Assembly (NCBI GenBank): GCA_037044905.1 | Contig: JBAOKB010000078.1 | Span: 1-64,000 of the forward strand | Direction of reading: 5' to 3' | Length of the DNA stretch: 64,000 bases | Source of the DNA: Hortaea werneckii | Lineage: Eukaryota > Ascomycota > Dothideomycetes > Mycosphaerellales > Teratosphaeriaceae | Part shown: positions 31,246 through 41,692 of the stretch, piece after piece | Layout: the number at the start of each line of letters is the position of its first letter | How positions within the stretch are numbered: the first letter of the stretch is position 1 | Notes under the pieces: generated by a model | The model's input: the letters and a program-made list of their open reading frames with translations, nothing else | Database searches by the model: none | Told to the model about the DNA's origin: nothing | Translations under genes and position numbers: made by a program

Positions 31246-31540
31246 ACACTCGGCCTTTTGTAGATGGCTGCTGTCGTCACCATCGATCTGAGGTTGAACG
31301 AAACATCTAGAAAATCACCAAGTGCTATCCGGTGCCGCGATATTACACTCGGTCTTCTGTAGATGGCTGCTGTCGTCACCATCGATCTCAGGTTGAGCGA
31401 AACATCTAGAAAATCACCAAGTGCTATCCGGTGCCGCGATATTACACTCGGTCTTCTGTAAATGGCTGCTGCCATGACCATCGATCTCAGGTTGAACGAA
31501 AAGTCGAAATTTTCACAAAGTGCTATACGATGCCGCATTA
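31246..31540. repeat. 99-bp tandem repeat, three copies
   Basis: Copies start at ACACTC in 31246, 31345 and 31444; copies 1 and 2 are nearly identical and copy 3 is more diverged at its end. The array begins about 45 bp past the transporter stop. Because 99 is a multiple of three, a minus-strand frame stays open through all copies (120 codons, 33-residue repeats). No start context or family suggests it is expressed. Confidence 0.9.
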
Positions 31541-31862
31541 TCCGGTAACGGGGTGAACGGTGTTGATGGCGTGTTTCGAAGGTCGAAGGCACGATGCGGA
31601 TGTTGTGGTACAGCGTTCAGCGGACGGCATCTCGCTTATGTCGTGTCTGAGGACGAGAGCTCGTGGCATGTAACCCTGAGCGCCAATGATTTACAAGCAT
31701 CTTCGTGACTAGCCTGCAATGAGACGAAGCTAATATTGGTACCGCGTGAGGCGCCCACGTGGTGGCGACCTTCAAAAAAGCAGATGGCGTGGCAGGCAGG
31801 CTTTTATGGTCGCTGACAGTGGTTGATAGCTGTGCAATGAGATGCACCAATATGTCTCGAGC

Positions 31863-32678
31863 CTATTTCGCTTTCTTGGACTCCTGCTCTCTGGCCTGTT
31901 GGCGCCTCGCCTTGATCATCTCCCATCTCTCCCAACCAGCGTCGACCAAATCCTCATTCACCACCAGATCCCTGAACCGCAGCCATCGAGCGGGTGTACA
32001 GTCAATCAGAGCTTCCACCCAGCCGGAATACCGTGCAATGCTAGTCACCGTAAACCAGCCGACTGCACAGAATACGCCAGCGCCCACGCCCACGTAGACT
32101 TGTCTTGGGTGATGGTAGTTCAGATAAATGCGGCTCTGCGCGACCGCGGCAGCAGAGACGATAGAGGCGACCGCAAGAAGGGCCCGCTGATACAGGGGAG
32201 TCTTTGTGTGGCGATGAGGATGGATGGTGTGGTGGTGTGGGTTATGTCGGAAGAGAAGGAAAAGGGTGAGGTAAGTCGAGAAGAAGGCGACGAATTGGGC
32301 GTGGGAAGAGGGCATACCATAGCCCTTACCTAGCATTTCTGTCCCGTCCCAGTATTAGCATAAGATTGGGTCGCCACGAAATCCATTTTCTCCTGTGATC
32401 CATGCACCACGGGGCCCGGGGTCGGGTGGAGGTAACATACGTGTTGGCCTCTCCTCTTTGATATATCGTTTGAGCAGCCAGTTGAACGCTTCACAGCCCA
32501 TCTGTCCGGTGAACATGAGCAAGATTTCGATTTCGCGTGTACTCCATATCAGCGCCGCGTAGGAGATGACGAGGGCTTGGGGGACAAGAGCGAGGTAGGC
32601 GCTAAGATGGGAGAATGGGTCGGAGGGATTGTAAGAGACATGCGTCAGCGAAAGTGATGCCAAGGGCGGGTCCTCCAT
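31863..32678 (-). CDS. CAX4: Dolichyl-diphosphatase (CAX4-like)
   Basis: This gene encodes a 237-residue ER membrane PAP2-type phosphatase that recycles dolichyl diphosphate for N-glycosylation. Exons are 32441-32678 and 31863-32338; the 102-bp intron has a GTATGT donor and CAG acceptor. PAP2 motif 1 is the KRYIKEERP stretch (K70, R71, R77-P78), motif 2 GYGMPSSH (85-92, His 92) and motif 3 SRIYLNYHH with the catalytic His. Splicing joins ERPTQ to MLGKGYGM. Four or more hydrophobic helices are seen. Length matches yeast Cax4 (239). The start is the ATG at 32678; the upstream in-frame codon is only a GTG. It diverges from the ITT1-like gene. Confidence 0.92.
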
Positions 32679-33098
32679 GTTCACCTAGAAGCCGGCTCAG
32701 TCGACGGCAGATGTAAGTACTAAGTAGTACACAACAATTGACAGCACATGCAGTAGGAGGTAAGGAAAGTTTCATGTGACAGCCATATCGCGGCGCACGG
32801 GCGCACCTGCCCCTCTTGGACATGCTCATGTCTCTATCTCCGGTTCCGCGTATTTAAATCCGATCCGCCTAGCGAACGAGCGAACCAACCTCAGACACCG
32901 CAATCCGAATGAGGTACTGTATCTCTCCCGGTTGCAACACTTGCACCACCTCCTTTAGACAACGCCACTCCTTCGGCACTAGCATCGGCCATTTCGCTGT
33001 CGGTCAAGCTCCTCACATCCAAACATGAACCCTACGCCCGTCTCATAGCATCAGCGCCACCGGAGTCTCAGATCCTCCCATCCAGAGACGCAGAGCCG
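32679..33098. other. divergent promoter CAX4/ITT1 with a short upstream ORF
   Basis: This 420-bp region separates two divergent genes. In the probable leader of the plus-strand gene an ATG at 33025 opens a seven-residue upstream frame (MNPTPVS) ending at 33048, 50 bases before the main start. It could lower translation of the ligase. Confidence 0.45.
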
Positions 33099-35024
33099 AT
33101 GGCGACGGTAGAGGACGATGAGCGCATCGAAGAGCTCGGCAGCCTCGAGGCGATCTATCCAGAACTCGTGAGCGACCACACCACCTTCACTGCCTCGCTG
33201 GAATTGGCTGTCTCCCCTTCGAACCCAATCACGGTCAGCTTCTCGCCGCACGCTACGAGTGGTCAGTGTCAATTGGCACACACGGAGATCTTGCGGCTCG
33301 AAGAACAGAAAGTCCAGCTGTCACACCTCCCACCTCTCTATCTCCAGATTACCCTGCCGACAGGCTATCCCGCCGACTCGCCACCACAACTCAAGCTGAG
33401 TTCGAAGCACAACTGGTTACCGAAAGGGAAACTGGTCGAGCTATCAGAGCAAGCGGAGAAGGAATGGGAAGAGTACGGGCATTGTCAAATCGTGTTCCTG
33501 TACATCGACTTCCTCCAACAGACAGCAGATCGTGGATTTGATCTGGGGGACTCTCCTCCTGCGCACTGTCTAATCCTGCCCTCCAGTCTAAAAGACGAGC
33601 TTTTGAAATTCGACGAGGAAATGAAGCTGGAAGTGTTCAGGCAGGGAACATACGATTGCGGGATATGTCTCGAGCCAAAGAAAGGCTCTAGCTGCTGGAA
33701 GATGACAAGATGTGGGCACGTATTCTGCTTGGGATGCTTAAAAGAGTTCTACAATGCTGCGATCACGGAAGGTGATGTACAGGGCGTGCGATGCTTGGAC
33801 CCTACCTGTGGGAAGGATGCAGATGGAGCTAGGAAACGGAAACGGAAGACCGAGCGCACTGTACATCCCCGGGAGCTACTGGCCATGGGGATGGAAGAGA
33901 GCATGGTCAGACGATACGTCGAGTTGAAAAGGAAGAAGAAGATCGAAGCGGACAAGTCTACCGTTTACTGTCCACGAACCTGGTGTCAGAATCCAGCCAA
34001 GAGCCCCAAATACCCTCCCATCCCTGCCGATCTTTCCCGCTGCACATCACACGATAGCGACACCGAAGAAAGCGATTCCGAGAACACCAACGACACTTCC
34101 AGCTCACAACGTAAATCCGCCGCAGCACCACCTGATCCCACCGACCGCCTCGCAGTCTGCGAAAAGTGCGCCCTGGCCTTCTGCAAAGTCTGCTACATGG
34201 GCTGGCACGGACCCTTCGCACGCTGCTACCCACGGGATCCTAACGAGCTTTCGGCCGAGGAAAAGGCCTCGTACGACTACATCCGCATGAACACGTCGCC
34301 ATGTCCGACCTGCTCATCACCGACCCAGAAGACGATGGGGTGCAACCATATGAAGTGCTTCCAATGCAACACGCACTTCTGCTACTTATGCGGTGCTTGG
34401 CTAGATGGAAACAACCCGTATCAGCACTTCAACAAGGCCGGGACGGACTGTTATCAGAGACTATGGGAGCTGGAGGAAGGGGACCAAGGGCAGAATCCGG
34501 GAGACGGACGTGGGTTCGGCGGCGGGAGGGGATGGGAGCAGATGGCTATTGAAGTGGCGAGGGAGGCGGATGAGCGAGAGGCTGAAGAGGCTAGACAGGA
34601 GATGCAGCGGGCGAGGGAGGAGGATCGGATCGCGAATGAGTTGTTGATGGCGCAGCAACAGCAACAAGAGCCGCTTGCTGTGCGGATGGCTGAAGTCCAT
34701 CTAGACGCTGATGCTGGTCAGCGCGCCGCACAGCAGAGACCGCCACGTGGAAGGAGACAGAATCCCTTCGCGGCTCGTCCACCGGCTGATGGGCGCGCGC
34801 AGGCTATACGGAACCACGAGCGGGGTGCTGGCCAACGAGGGAATCGGGGGGCTAGAGGCGGTGGACGAGGCGGTAGAAGACCTGCCGCTGTGACGGACGA
34901 GCAGAGAGATGAGCGAGAGCAAGCGGAACTGCAGCGCTTTCTCGAGATGGCGAGGCGAGACGAAGAGGACGGTTGGGATAGCGATGAGCTGGGCGATGAC
35001 GATGGACGATTCGAGATACGATGA
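33099..35024 (+). CDS. ITT1: RWD-RBR E3 ubiquitin ligase (ITT1/RNF14-like)
   Basis: This intronless gene encodes a 641-residue RING-between-RING ligase. An RWD domain occupies about 5-140. RING1 begins at C187 (CGIC) and includes CGHVFC and the PTC at 235-237. The IBR lies around 270-376. RING2 is at 402-431 and contains GCNHMKC, where C420 corresponds to the catalytic cysteine of RBR ligases such as parkin. RWD plus RBR is the layout of human RNF14 and yeast Itt1, tied to translation termination and quality control at stalled ribosomes. A Ser/Asp/Glu-rich insert (316-345) sits inside the IBR region. The tail is an acidic/Arg coiled segment followed by RGG-type repeats (GNRGARGGGRGGRR), which suggests RNA association. 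Confidence 0.92.
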   Translation: MATVEDDERIEELGSLEAIYPELVSDHTTFTASLELAVSPSNPITVSFSPHATSGQCQLAHTEILRLEEQKVQLSHLPPLYLQITLPTGYPADSPPQLKLSSKHNWLPKGKLVELSEQAEKEWEEYGHCQIVFLYIDFLQQTADRGFDLGDSPPAHCLILPSSLKDELLKFDEEMKLEVFRQGTYDCGICLEPKKGSSCWKMTRCGHVFCLGCLKEFYNAAITEGDVQGVRCLDPTCGKDADGARKRKRKTERTVHPRELLAMGMEESMVRRYVELKRKKKIEADKSTVYCPRTWCQNPAKSPKYPPIPADLSRCTSHDSDTEESDSENTNDTSSSQRKSAAAPPDPTDRLAVCEKCALAFCKVCYMGWHGPFARCYPRDPNELSAEEKASYDYIRMNTSPCPTCSSPTQKTMGCNHMKCFQCNTHFCYLCGAWLDGNNPYQHFNKAGTDCYQRLWELEEGDQGQNPGDGRGFGGGRGWEQMAIEVAREADEREAEEARQEMQRAREEDRIANELLMAQQQQQEPLAVRMAEVHLDADAGQRAAQQRPPRGRRQNPFAARPPADGRAQAIRNHERGAGQRGNRGARGGGRGGRRPAAVTDEQRDEREQAELQRFLEMARRDEEDGWDSDELGDDDGRFEIR

Positions 35025-35684
35025 TTACATGCGGAAAACGACAGAATCACAGCGGCATCGTGTGTTGCTGTGACACGAAGGAACGATTTAAGAGCGGTTA
35101 TACGCTACTTCAGCGATCTGTACGCTCTCGGAAGCTGTGAGAAGCTCAGCCGACTGTGGTGCACTTACCGTGGCCCTGATGCCTACTATGTATATTAACT
35201 ATAGCTCATATAACTTGTAAGCAAAGCCAAGTCTTAAGCGCGAGGAGCAAAGCTTATATCGGCATGTGGCCGCTCACGTCTTTCTCGGATGTACAGCGAA
35301 GCCAAGGCAGTTTTACCTGCCACTGACGATTCATTCACTCGTCTGAAGTTATCATAGGTCTGTTGACGACCAGCGATCGGCCATCACACACTTTTGATGA
35401 TCTTATGAAGACTCAACAGCGAACTGTTGGATCGGGCACATGGAGTCGAGCGTGGGAACAGGATCAGCTCTAGGAGAGCGCCGAAGAAGGCACTTCACAC
35501 TCTTACATCGACAGATGAAATCGAGTTTATCGAGGAATGATCAAAGGGGGGCTAATTGAGGGCAGAATCATGAAATAAGCCAACGCTACCAACGATTCCA
35601 TCGTTCCAAGCCCAAGATACGAAATCGACCAATCTCAAGTCCACCCCCCCCCCCTTGAGACTTTCCAACGACGCTCATCTTCCC
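35025..35684. other. intergenic between convergent genes
   Basis: This 660-bp stretch separates the convergent ITT1-like and secreted-protein genes. The only distinctive element is an 11-base cytosine run at 35644-35654. Confidence 0.5.
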
Positions 35685-36431
35685 TTAAGAGGAGTAAGTA
35701 ACATAGCGCACATTATCATAAAGCACACTCGTCGCCGCCGCCAGCGTGCTGGTCAACTCAAAGCTGACCTCATCCACCGCCTGGAAACGGCCATCGAAGC
35801 TAACGCGCTTCATATCCTTGGTAAGCAGGTTACCGCTGGTCAAACTGTTGACCAGCCCGCTGCCGAAGTTGATATCCTGCGTCGCGACCGTCTTGCCGTT
35901 GCGCTTGCCGGTCAGCGTCAGCGCGCACGAGGTCGGCACGCCGGCGAGCGTCTCCTGGGACGAGAGCACGCAGCCGAAGTAGAATTCTTGGAGGGCCTGG
36001 ATGGACGGTCGATGTCAGTGATGCACTCTCCCCCCTCCGAGAAACCTCTCAACGTGGAGGAGGGGACGATACGTACGAAGTACTTGGTGTTACCGGCCGT
36101 CTTCAAAGTGGCAGTGTTGTCGACGCCGGTGGTGAGGATATACTGGACGCCGACTTGGTCGCCGGACTGCGGTTTCACGCCTGTGGCGGCGTTGCCGACG
36201 TTGATGACGTTGAAGCCGTCGAAGTCCAGGCCCATGTAAGGATCAGGGACGGGGGTGAGGGAGGTCACCCCGGTACCGGCGTTCAGGTCGTCGAACTGTT
36301 GATCGTTAGTACAGAACCGTCGAGAGTTGGGGGTCGAATATCCATTGACTTACGTTGGCGCTACGCTGCTGGATGGCAGGCAAGGCAGAGGCAAGGCCGG
36401 AAAGGGCCAGAGTGTAGAGAGCGGCCTTCAT
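35685..36431 (-). CDS. small secreted protein, family not recognised
   Basis: This gene encodes a 202-residue secreted protein. Exons are 36354-36431, 36077-36295 and 35685-35996. Introns are 58 and 80 bp with GTAAGT and GTACGT donors and CAG acceptors; intron 1 has a perfect CTAAC branch site. The first exon is essentially the signal peptide (MKAALYTLALSGLASA). The mature part starts near FDDLNAG, is Gly/Thr/Val-rich, predicted largely beta, and holds only two cysteines (FGC and TSC), possibly one disulfide. The C-terminal half ends with a beta-rich VLYDNVRYV. No catalytic motif, GPI signal or transmembrane helix is visible. It may be a cell-wall or host-interaction protein, but nothing here proves that. 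A TATA box lies about 125 bp upstream. Confidence 0.85.
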
Positions 36432-36554
36432 GGTGATATGGAAGTGCTAGAAGTCTTGAAAAGAATTTGGAATGAGAATAAGTGAGTTGATGTCAGAGGG
36501 AAGTGACAAAAGGAAGCGTGGTATCAACGAAAGGCCTAGGCGGATCGCAGGGGG

Positions 36555-36563
36555 TTTATAAAT
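36555..36563 (-). promoter_or_regulatory. TATA box of the secreted-protein gene
   Basis: ATTTATAAA on the minus strand lies 124-132 bp upstream of the ATG at 36431. Strong TATA boxes are typical of highly expressed or regulated secreted-protein genes. Confidence 0.55.
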
Positions 36564-37331
36564 GTTTTGACAGAATCCAGGTTGCTGCTATAATGACATC
36601 TGAGGGCTCATTTCCAGACTCCTGAGCCTCGACTGAGGTCAAGAACGTTGGTGGACGTTGTATAATAAGTGGAACGAAGTCACTTCAAGACGCCACTCAC
36701 GCTATTGGACCTGTGAAAGTTGGGGAGCAGCGTACATTAGTGTTCCCAAGCACACCCGAAAGTCGGACTGGCGCGCAACTGTATTGATTGAGACAGACGT
36801 TCCAGGCATCCTAAACTCCTACGAAAGATGCCACATCCCTCGTAATTCATACCGCTCATGCCGTAAGAGTACATTTGAAGATGCGCATCCTGTGTATGGC
36901 TCGTTAAGGTAGTTGATCGTCCCCGGGACATGAGGAAGTCGTCGATCAGCCATGCACGTAAGGTGCTGGCGAGAATAGCAAGTAAAATGTGACGTCGCTA
37001 GAGAAGCCAACTGGATCCACGGCAACTATATTTCGAATGGGTTGCTTCTCTAATGCCCTATTTGGTTGAGATGGATGTCTCTGCAAGTTCCACTTTGGGC
37101 AACGCAATTATACAGTTGATTCTCTATACAGAATTAGTCCAGGACTGATTGGTCTGGCCAGATTAGTCATGTAGATCTTCACCTGCCGGGGTTGCTGCAC
37201 TGGGCCGCTCTCCAAATCATCACCGCGATCTCCACATTCCTCCCCCCAAAAAACTAAAATGTTGTTCTGTTCATAACGATCCTCCGCAATCGCTCTACTT
37301 GGCTACACCGTTAGAGCCTCAGGACGGGAAC
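36564..37331. other. intergenic, divergent upstream regions
   Basis: This stretch separates the secreted-protein gene from the DNA-binding gene. No gene is recognised. An upstream frame at 37259-37276 (ATG followed by five codons and a stop) precedes the next gene's start by 55 bases. Confidence 0.45.
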
Positions 37332-38288
37332 ATGCCTTTGTGGATGTACGGGCCAGGCAAGGCTCCCCCTCGCCAGCCACGCCAAAAGGCCGCCGCGACT
37401 GTTCCTGTTCCAGCCCCAGAAGCGCGACCAAAAGCCACTCGACAATCATACACCGATTATGAACGCGTCGCCGTTCGTCGGAAACATGCTGAAGAGCCCT
37501 CCTTAACCCAGAAGGAGATAATCCAATGGTTCGAGCCCAAATTTAATAAGACGCTCCGGCAGGTCACGGTCTCAGAGTTCCTCAGTAAGAAATATGCTCA
37601 CCTCGACGAGCTGGAGGAAGGCTCAGACTGCAGACGCCATCGTGGAGAATCATGGCCAGATCTGGAACGAGCTCTGGCTCAATGGTATATCATCAAAAGT
37701 CAGCAGGGGGAGCATGTAGGTGGCGACGTGCTGAAGAAGCAAGCGAAATTGTTCTGGGACCGGCTGCCTCAATATCGAGGTATCGAGGAACCCACGTGGA
37801 GTAACGGCTGGCTTCAAGGTTTCAAGGCCCGGAGAGGCATCATCCCTCATCAAAGACGCCCACGGAAGCGCAAGAACCGCGAGGAAGACGAACCCGCAGA
37901 GTCAAGCCAGGTATCTCAGCAGACTAGTCACGATCCATCCCAGCCTACGCTACATCAGACTCTTCAACAATCATCTCAGCAGCCATTCCAAGAGCAATCC
38001 CAGCCTCAATCCCACCAAATCATTGAGCCTGCCGAACGTGAGCCCTCAGCTCTTGGACTACCAGCCGACAACGCTGAAGAGACAATGCCACACATCCGCC
38101 ACCTCGAATGCCTCCAAGCCATCCAGACCCTACGCTTGTACGAGCAACAGCAGAAGGATTGCCAAACAGTCTTCCTGCACACCCTAGACGGCTATGAGAA
38201 AGTGGTTCGGACGCGGCTGCGGGAATCGCTGGAACCGAGCCAACCGGGCCAGCCGAATCAGATGAAAACCTTCTTCCCGTGGGACTGA
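37332..38288 (+). CDS. Abp1/CENP-B-type DNA-binding protein lacking a transposase domain
   Basis: This intronless gene encodes 318 residues. Residues about 36-95 match the N-terminal helix-turn-helix of S. pombe Abp1/Cbh1 and pogo-type transposases, with the pattern R-Y-TDYE-R...LTQKEIIQWFEPKF...SEFLSKKY. Residues about 105-175 form the second CENP-B-type HTH ending in WLQGFKARRGI. A basic stretch (RRPRKRKNR) may be a nuclear signal. The Gln/Pro/Ser-rich linker (190-235) leads to a helical C-terminus that could dimerise. The DDE catalytic domain is absent, and no DDE-like sequence follows the stop. It may be a domesticated transposase-derived DNA-binding protein or the 5' remnant of a dead element. 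I chose the ATG at 37332 because the frame extends upstream only with a TTG. Confidence 0.8.
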   Translation: MPLWMYGPGKAPPRQPRQKAAATVPVPAPEARPKATRQSYTDYERVAVRRKHAEEPSLTQKEIIQWFEPKFNKTLRQVTVSEFLSKKYAHLDELEEGSDCRRHRGESWPDLERALAQWYIIKSQQGEHVGGDVLKKQAKLFWDRLPQYRGIEEPTWSNGWLQGFKARRGIIPHQRRPRKRKNREEDEPAESSQVSQQTSHDPSQPTLHQTLQQSSQQPFQEQSQPQSHQIIEPAEREPSALGLPADNAEETMPHIRHLECLQAIQTLRLYEQQQKDCQTVFLHTLDGYEKVVRTRLRESLEPSQPGQPNQMKTFFPWD

Positions 38289-39438
38289 GATTTCTATGTC
38301 TTCGGTCTGAGGAGATGCTTTCCCTGGCTATAGCGATCCGAAGGCCCCTACACCATTTCATATTCACACAGCAGTCTTCGTTGTGAATGGTCTTTCTGGT
38401 GCCTCGGCCTATTCAGAGGAGAACAACAGCTGCAAATTCAACAGTGGAAAGCCCGATCACCAAACAGCAGCGCATATATATCTCTCCCCCCAAAGACTCC
38501 CCAGCGCCTGCGGCGAAGAAGATCTGGATGACAACTCTTTCCCCCCTATCACCAGATTAGCCGAAAACGCTCCAGCGATTGTATCCTAGCGAGTTGAATT
38601 GCAGCCCGAAATGGAGCCGTGATATGCGACTAGATGGTATTACATGAGCCTTTGATTCAGTGGCTCAGAGGCAGACAGGGTCCTCTCAGGAATCGGCTAG
38701 CAAAGCTATCTGAAGTAGTGTCAAGCTTGTGTGGCATGGCCCGCCGCGCAAAGGCGTTATCGCGGCTTGCTAGAATAGTCAGTAGAGTCCACAGAAGAAA
38801 TGAATATACCATCAAATTCAAGCCCAATTCTTTCGCGTGCCGAGCAGCTGTTTTTGCTTCTAATAAAGGGCCTCGATATTGCCCATCTGCCTGCTACCTC
38901 ACCGCGGTGATCATATAAGACACTTGTAATGAACACAAGCAAGTAGCGTCCAACCCCTGCGAAAAAGATAGCAGCATCCAAGTAAATGGAAAAAGGAAAA
39001 AAAAAAGTGAGACGAATGCGTCAAGATCAAATGATGCCGCAAAAAGCAAGCGTCAAGCGCACCAGCAGCAGCAGTAGCAGCGTACTGTTGAGCCCGACTT
39101 CCACGTTCGCGTAAAAGAAGCTATCTATATAGTACAGCCCCCCGTCCCCCCTCTCCTTGCCTCTCCCCTGTGGCTCGCCCGCCCTTTGTAACCCATCGTC
39201 ATAGCATTCGTCCGAACCCAATGTAGGGAACCTCGTATGAAACCATCGGAACGCCGATTTGTCGTGCCCCCACTTTCCGAAACCCTCATCACCGACCGCC
39301 CTTGCTATTTAGCATCCCGAAGCAGAGAAACGTTGTAAGAAATTTAAGGAGCACACAAGGGTACATAGTAATAGGTGGTAAGACTTTTTGCTAGTACCAA
39401 GCGGGCGGGGGGAACCCACGGCCACGAGCAGCAGCTTC
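38289..39438. other. intergenic, nothing recognised
   Basis: This 1.15 kb lies between the convergent DNA-binding and SCD6 genes. It holds only short frames and an A-rich stretch at 38990-39006. It is probably untranslated regions and spacer. Confidence 0.45.
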
Positions 39439-41374
39439 CTAGACTGCCTGGGTAGAGTCGAAACCGCCCCGTCCGTGTCCACGCCCTCGGGGCTCGTATC
39501 CACCTCGACCGTAAGCGCCCCGACCACGGCCGAAACCGCGACCTCGTCCGCGTCCGCGGAAGCCGCCTCGGTAGCCCATGTCGACGGAGCCCTGGCCGAA
39601 GGTCTCGACGTTGCGGGTTCGCTCTTCGCGTCTCAACGCGCGACCGTCGACGCTCTCGGCACCGGTCATGCGGTCCTTCAGATCACTGCTAATGTCGTCG
39701 AAGAAGGAGGACTTCTTGTCGTAGCCGGTCTTGTCTGCGGCGGCAGCGGGGATGACTACATCATCGGCGCCATCTGCAGCTGCGTGACCGTTTGTGGCAG
39801 TCTCCATTGGGTTGGGTACGTTGCCATTAGTTGGGCTCGTCACTGGACTGCCCGTGGCGATTGCCTCCTTGATGAGGTCGCCCTTGTTGAATTTCGCGTT
39901 CGCAGCATCAAAGTCATAGTCTTCCTTGGGTACTTCCATGGGCTTGCTCTCACGTCTACCGCCCCTGACACCTCCACGTCCGCGTCCACGGCCGCGTTGC
40001 TGACCATCTTGTATTCTCATTTGGTTGACTTGTTGTGAAAGGGTGTCGACGCCGACTTGCTGCTGTTGTTGTTGCTGTCTGTTCTGCACGGGACCCAGCT
40101 TAGCCATGGCGGCCGCGACAGCTGCGGTGGCTGCCTGAGTGGCATCTTGCGCAGTATTTGGCTGGGCGGGAGGAGCGGGTTGAGGGGCTTGTGGCGCCGC
40201 GACAGGCTTCTGAGGTGGCCTTGCGGCAGGGTTAGGGGAGGTAAGAGGAAGAGCAACGCGGCTAGGATTTGCTCGCTGTGGCTTCTGCGCTGCTGGCTGT
40301 TGGGATTGTGTCACGGCTGAAGGAGCAGTCGCTGCGGCTTGCGGTGGCTTGGATTCGACCGGCGGCGGAGGTGCAGGAGTTCCCGACATCTCAACCGGGT
40401 TCGACTGTTGTGCCTCCGGTGGCCCTTGTGGGGGCGGAGGTACTTGAGCGGCAGCAGTTGGCTGGGGTGTGCCTTGCTTGCTACCGATTGGTGGTTGTTG
40501 CGGAGGACCTGGCGGTGGTCTCTGGTTCATCGGCCCGCCTGGAGGACCGAGGGGCATCTGACCCGGTGGGCCGAATGCTCCAGGAGGAGGTGGACCCATG
40601 AACCCCTGGCCTGGCGGAGGGCCGAAATAGCCTGGCGGTGGACCGAAGCCCATGCCAGGCGGTCCACCGTAACCCGGGACCGCGCCTGGGCTACCTGGGA
40701 AGCCATGTGGACCGCCAGGGCCTTGGAAGCGTGATTGCTGCTGAAATTGGTTCGGAGGTGGGCCGTAGCCAAAGTGTTGCTGGTTGGGGTAAGGAGGGCC
40801 GCCGAACTGGTTTGGTTGCTGAGGTGGAGGGGGTTGTTGCGAAGGTGTCGGTCGTGCTGACTACAGTTCATGACGTTAGCTAGTCGTCTCTTTCAATGCT
40901 TTCAACAATAGCAATGCATTCAAGACGTGTCTGATCAGAAGGAAGGCAACATGGAAATTATCCGCACGGTTTTGCGCACTCAGGAATACTGATATGTTTT
41001 TACATCCAAAATTCTTCATCAGGTGACACTTGAGGTATATGCACCTCGATCGCGTGACGAGGGGCGAGGCAACTTACTCCTAATATCGCAGGGTCATCTG
41101 GCATTCGAGGTGGCTCGTTCTCCTTCGGCGCCGCCGGCGGGGCCACGATCGTGAGCTCCTTCACATCGCTGCCTCTAAACACTATGTACTCGTACACGTG
41201 GTCGGAGCCGGGGATCTCTTGTGAAGGATCACCCTTACGGCCTTCGGTACCATATGAGGAGACGGATTCAAGAGCGACGGTGTGGTTCTCGCTGTTGATC
41301 TCGTGAAGGGTGCCGATGTATTTGATGTCGGATTTGGAGATGAGGGAGATACGCGAGCCGATGTATTCGGACAT
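39439..41374 (-). CDS. SCD6: SCD6/LSM14-family mRNA-decapping and P-body protein
   Basis: This gene encodes a 572-residue member of the Scd6/Sum2/LSM14/Tral family, translation repressors and decapping activators of cytoplasmic P-bodies. Exons are 41078-41374 and 39439-40860, with a 217-bp phase-0 intron (GTAAGT...TAG, CTAAC branch site). Exon 1 holds the LSm14 domain (MSEYIGSRISLISKSDIKY to the VFRGSDVKEL block). Exon 2 holds a long Pro/Gln/Gly-rich linker, an RGG patch, the FDF motif (YDFDAANAKFNK), the FFD box (KKSSFFDDIS), the TFG box (NVETFGQGS) and a C-terminal RGG tail (FRGRGRGRGFGRGRG). Domain order is exactly that of the family. The start is the ATG preceding the LSm domain; a longer upstream frame to 41584 is rejected as leader. 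Confidence 0.95.
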
Positions 41375-41692
41375 CGCGGCGGTGATGAAGAGAGAAGGAA
41401 AGGGGAGGAGGGGGAGGTGGTGTTGTAAGAGCAAGTGATGGAGGGATGTTGTGGTGGTGGATTGAAGTTGGCGAAGCGAAGCAAGAAGCAATTCTGCGCG
41501 CAGCTTCGAACGAGGCTGGAAGCTTGGACCGCCAAGGCCAATGCCACGTGTGAAAGTCCTGGGACCGCGATGAACCCGTGTCATGTGGGTGGCGTCCGCA
41601 TAAGGTATGAGTAAAGGAGGTTGGTTATTTGTCTAATATTCACAAAAAATATCATTGCTGGAGTCCGGTGAATCTTTGTTTGATAGTTGATC
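41375..41692. other. divergent promoter SCD6 / PEX14-like gene
   Basis: This 318-bp region lies between two divergent starts. It is CT-rich on the SCD6 strand (41375-41460), consistent with a pyrimidine-rich leader. No other element was recognised. Confidence 0.5.

Noticed and set aside
31842..32333. 163-codon plus-strand frame
   Set aside because: Antisense of CAX4, which has all PAP2 motifs on the other strand.
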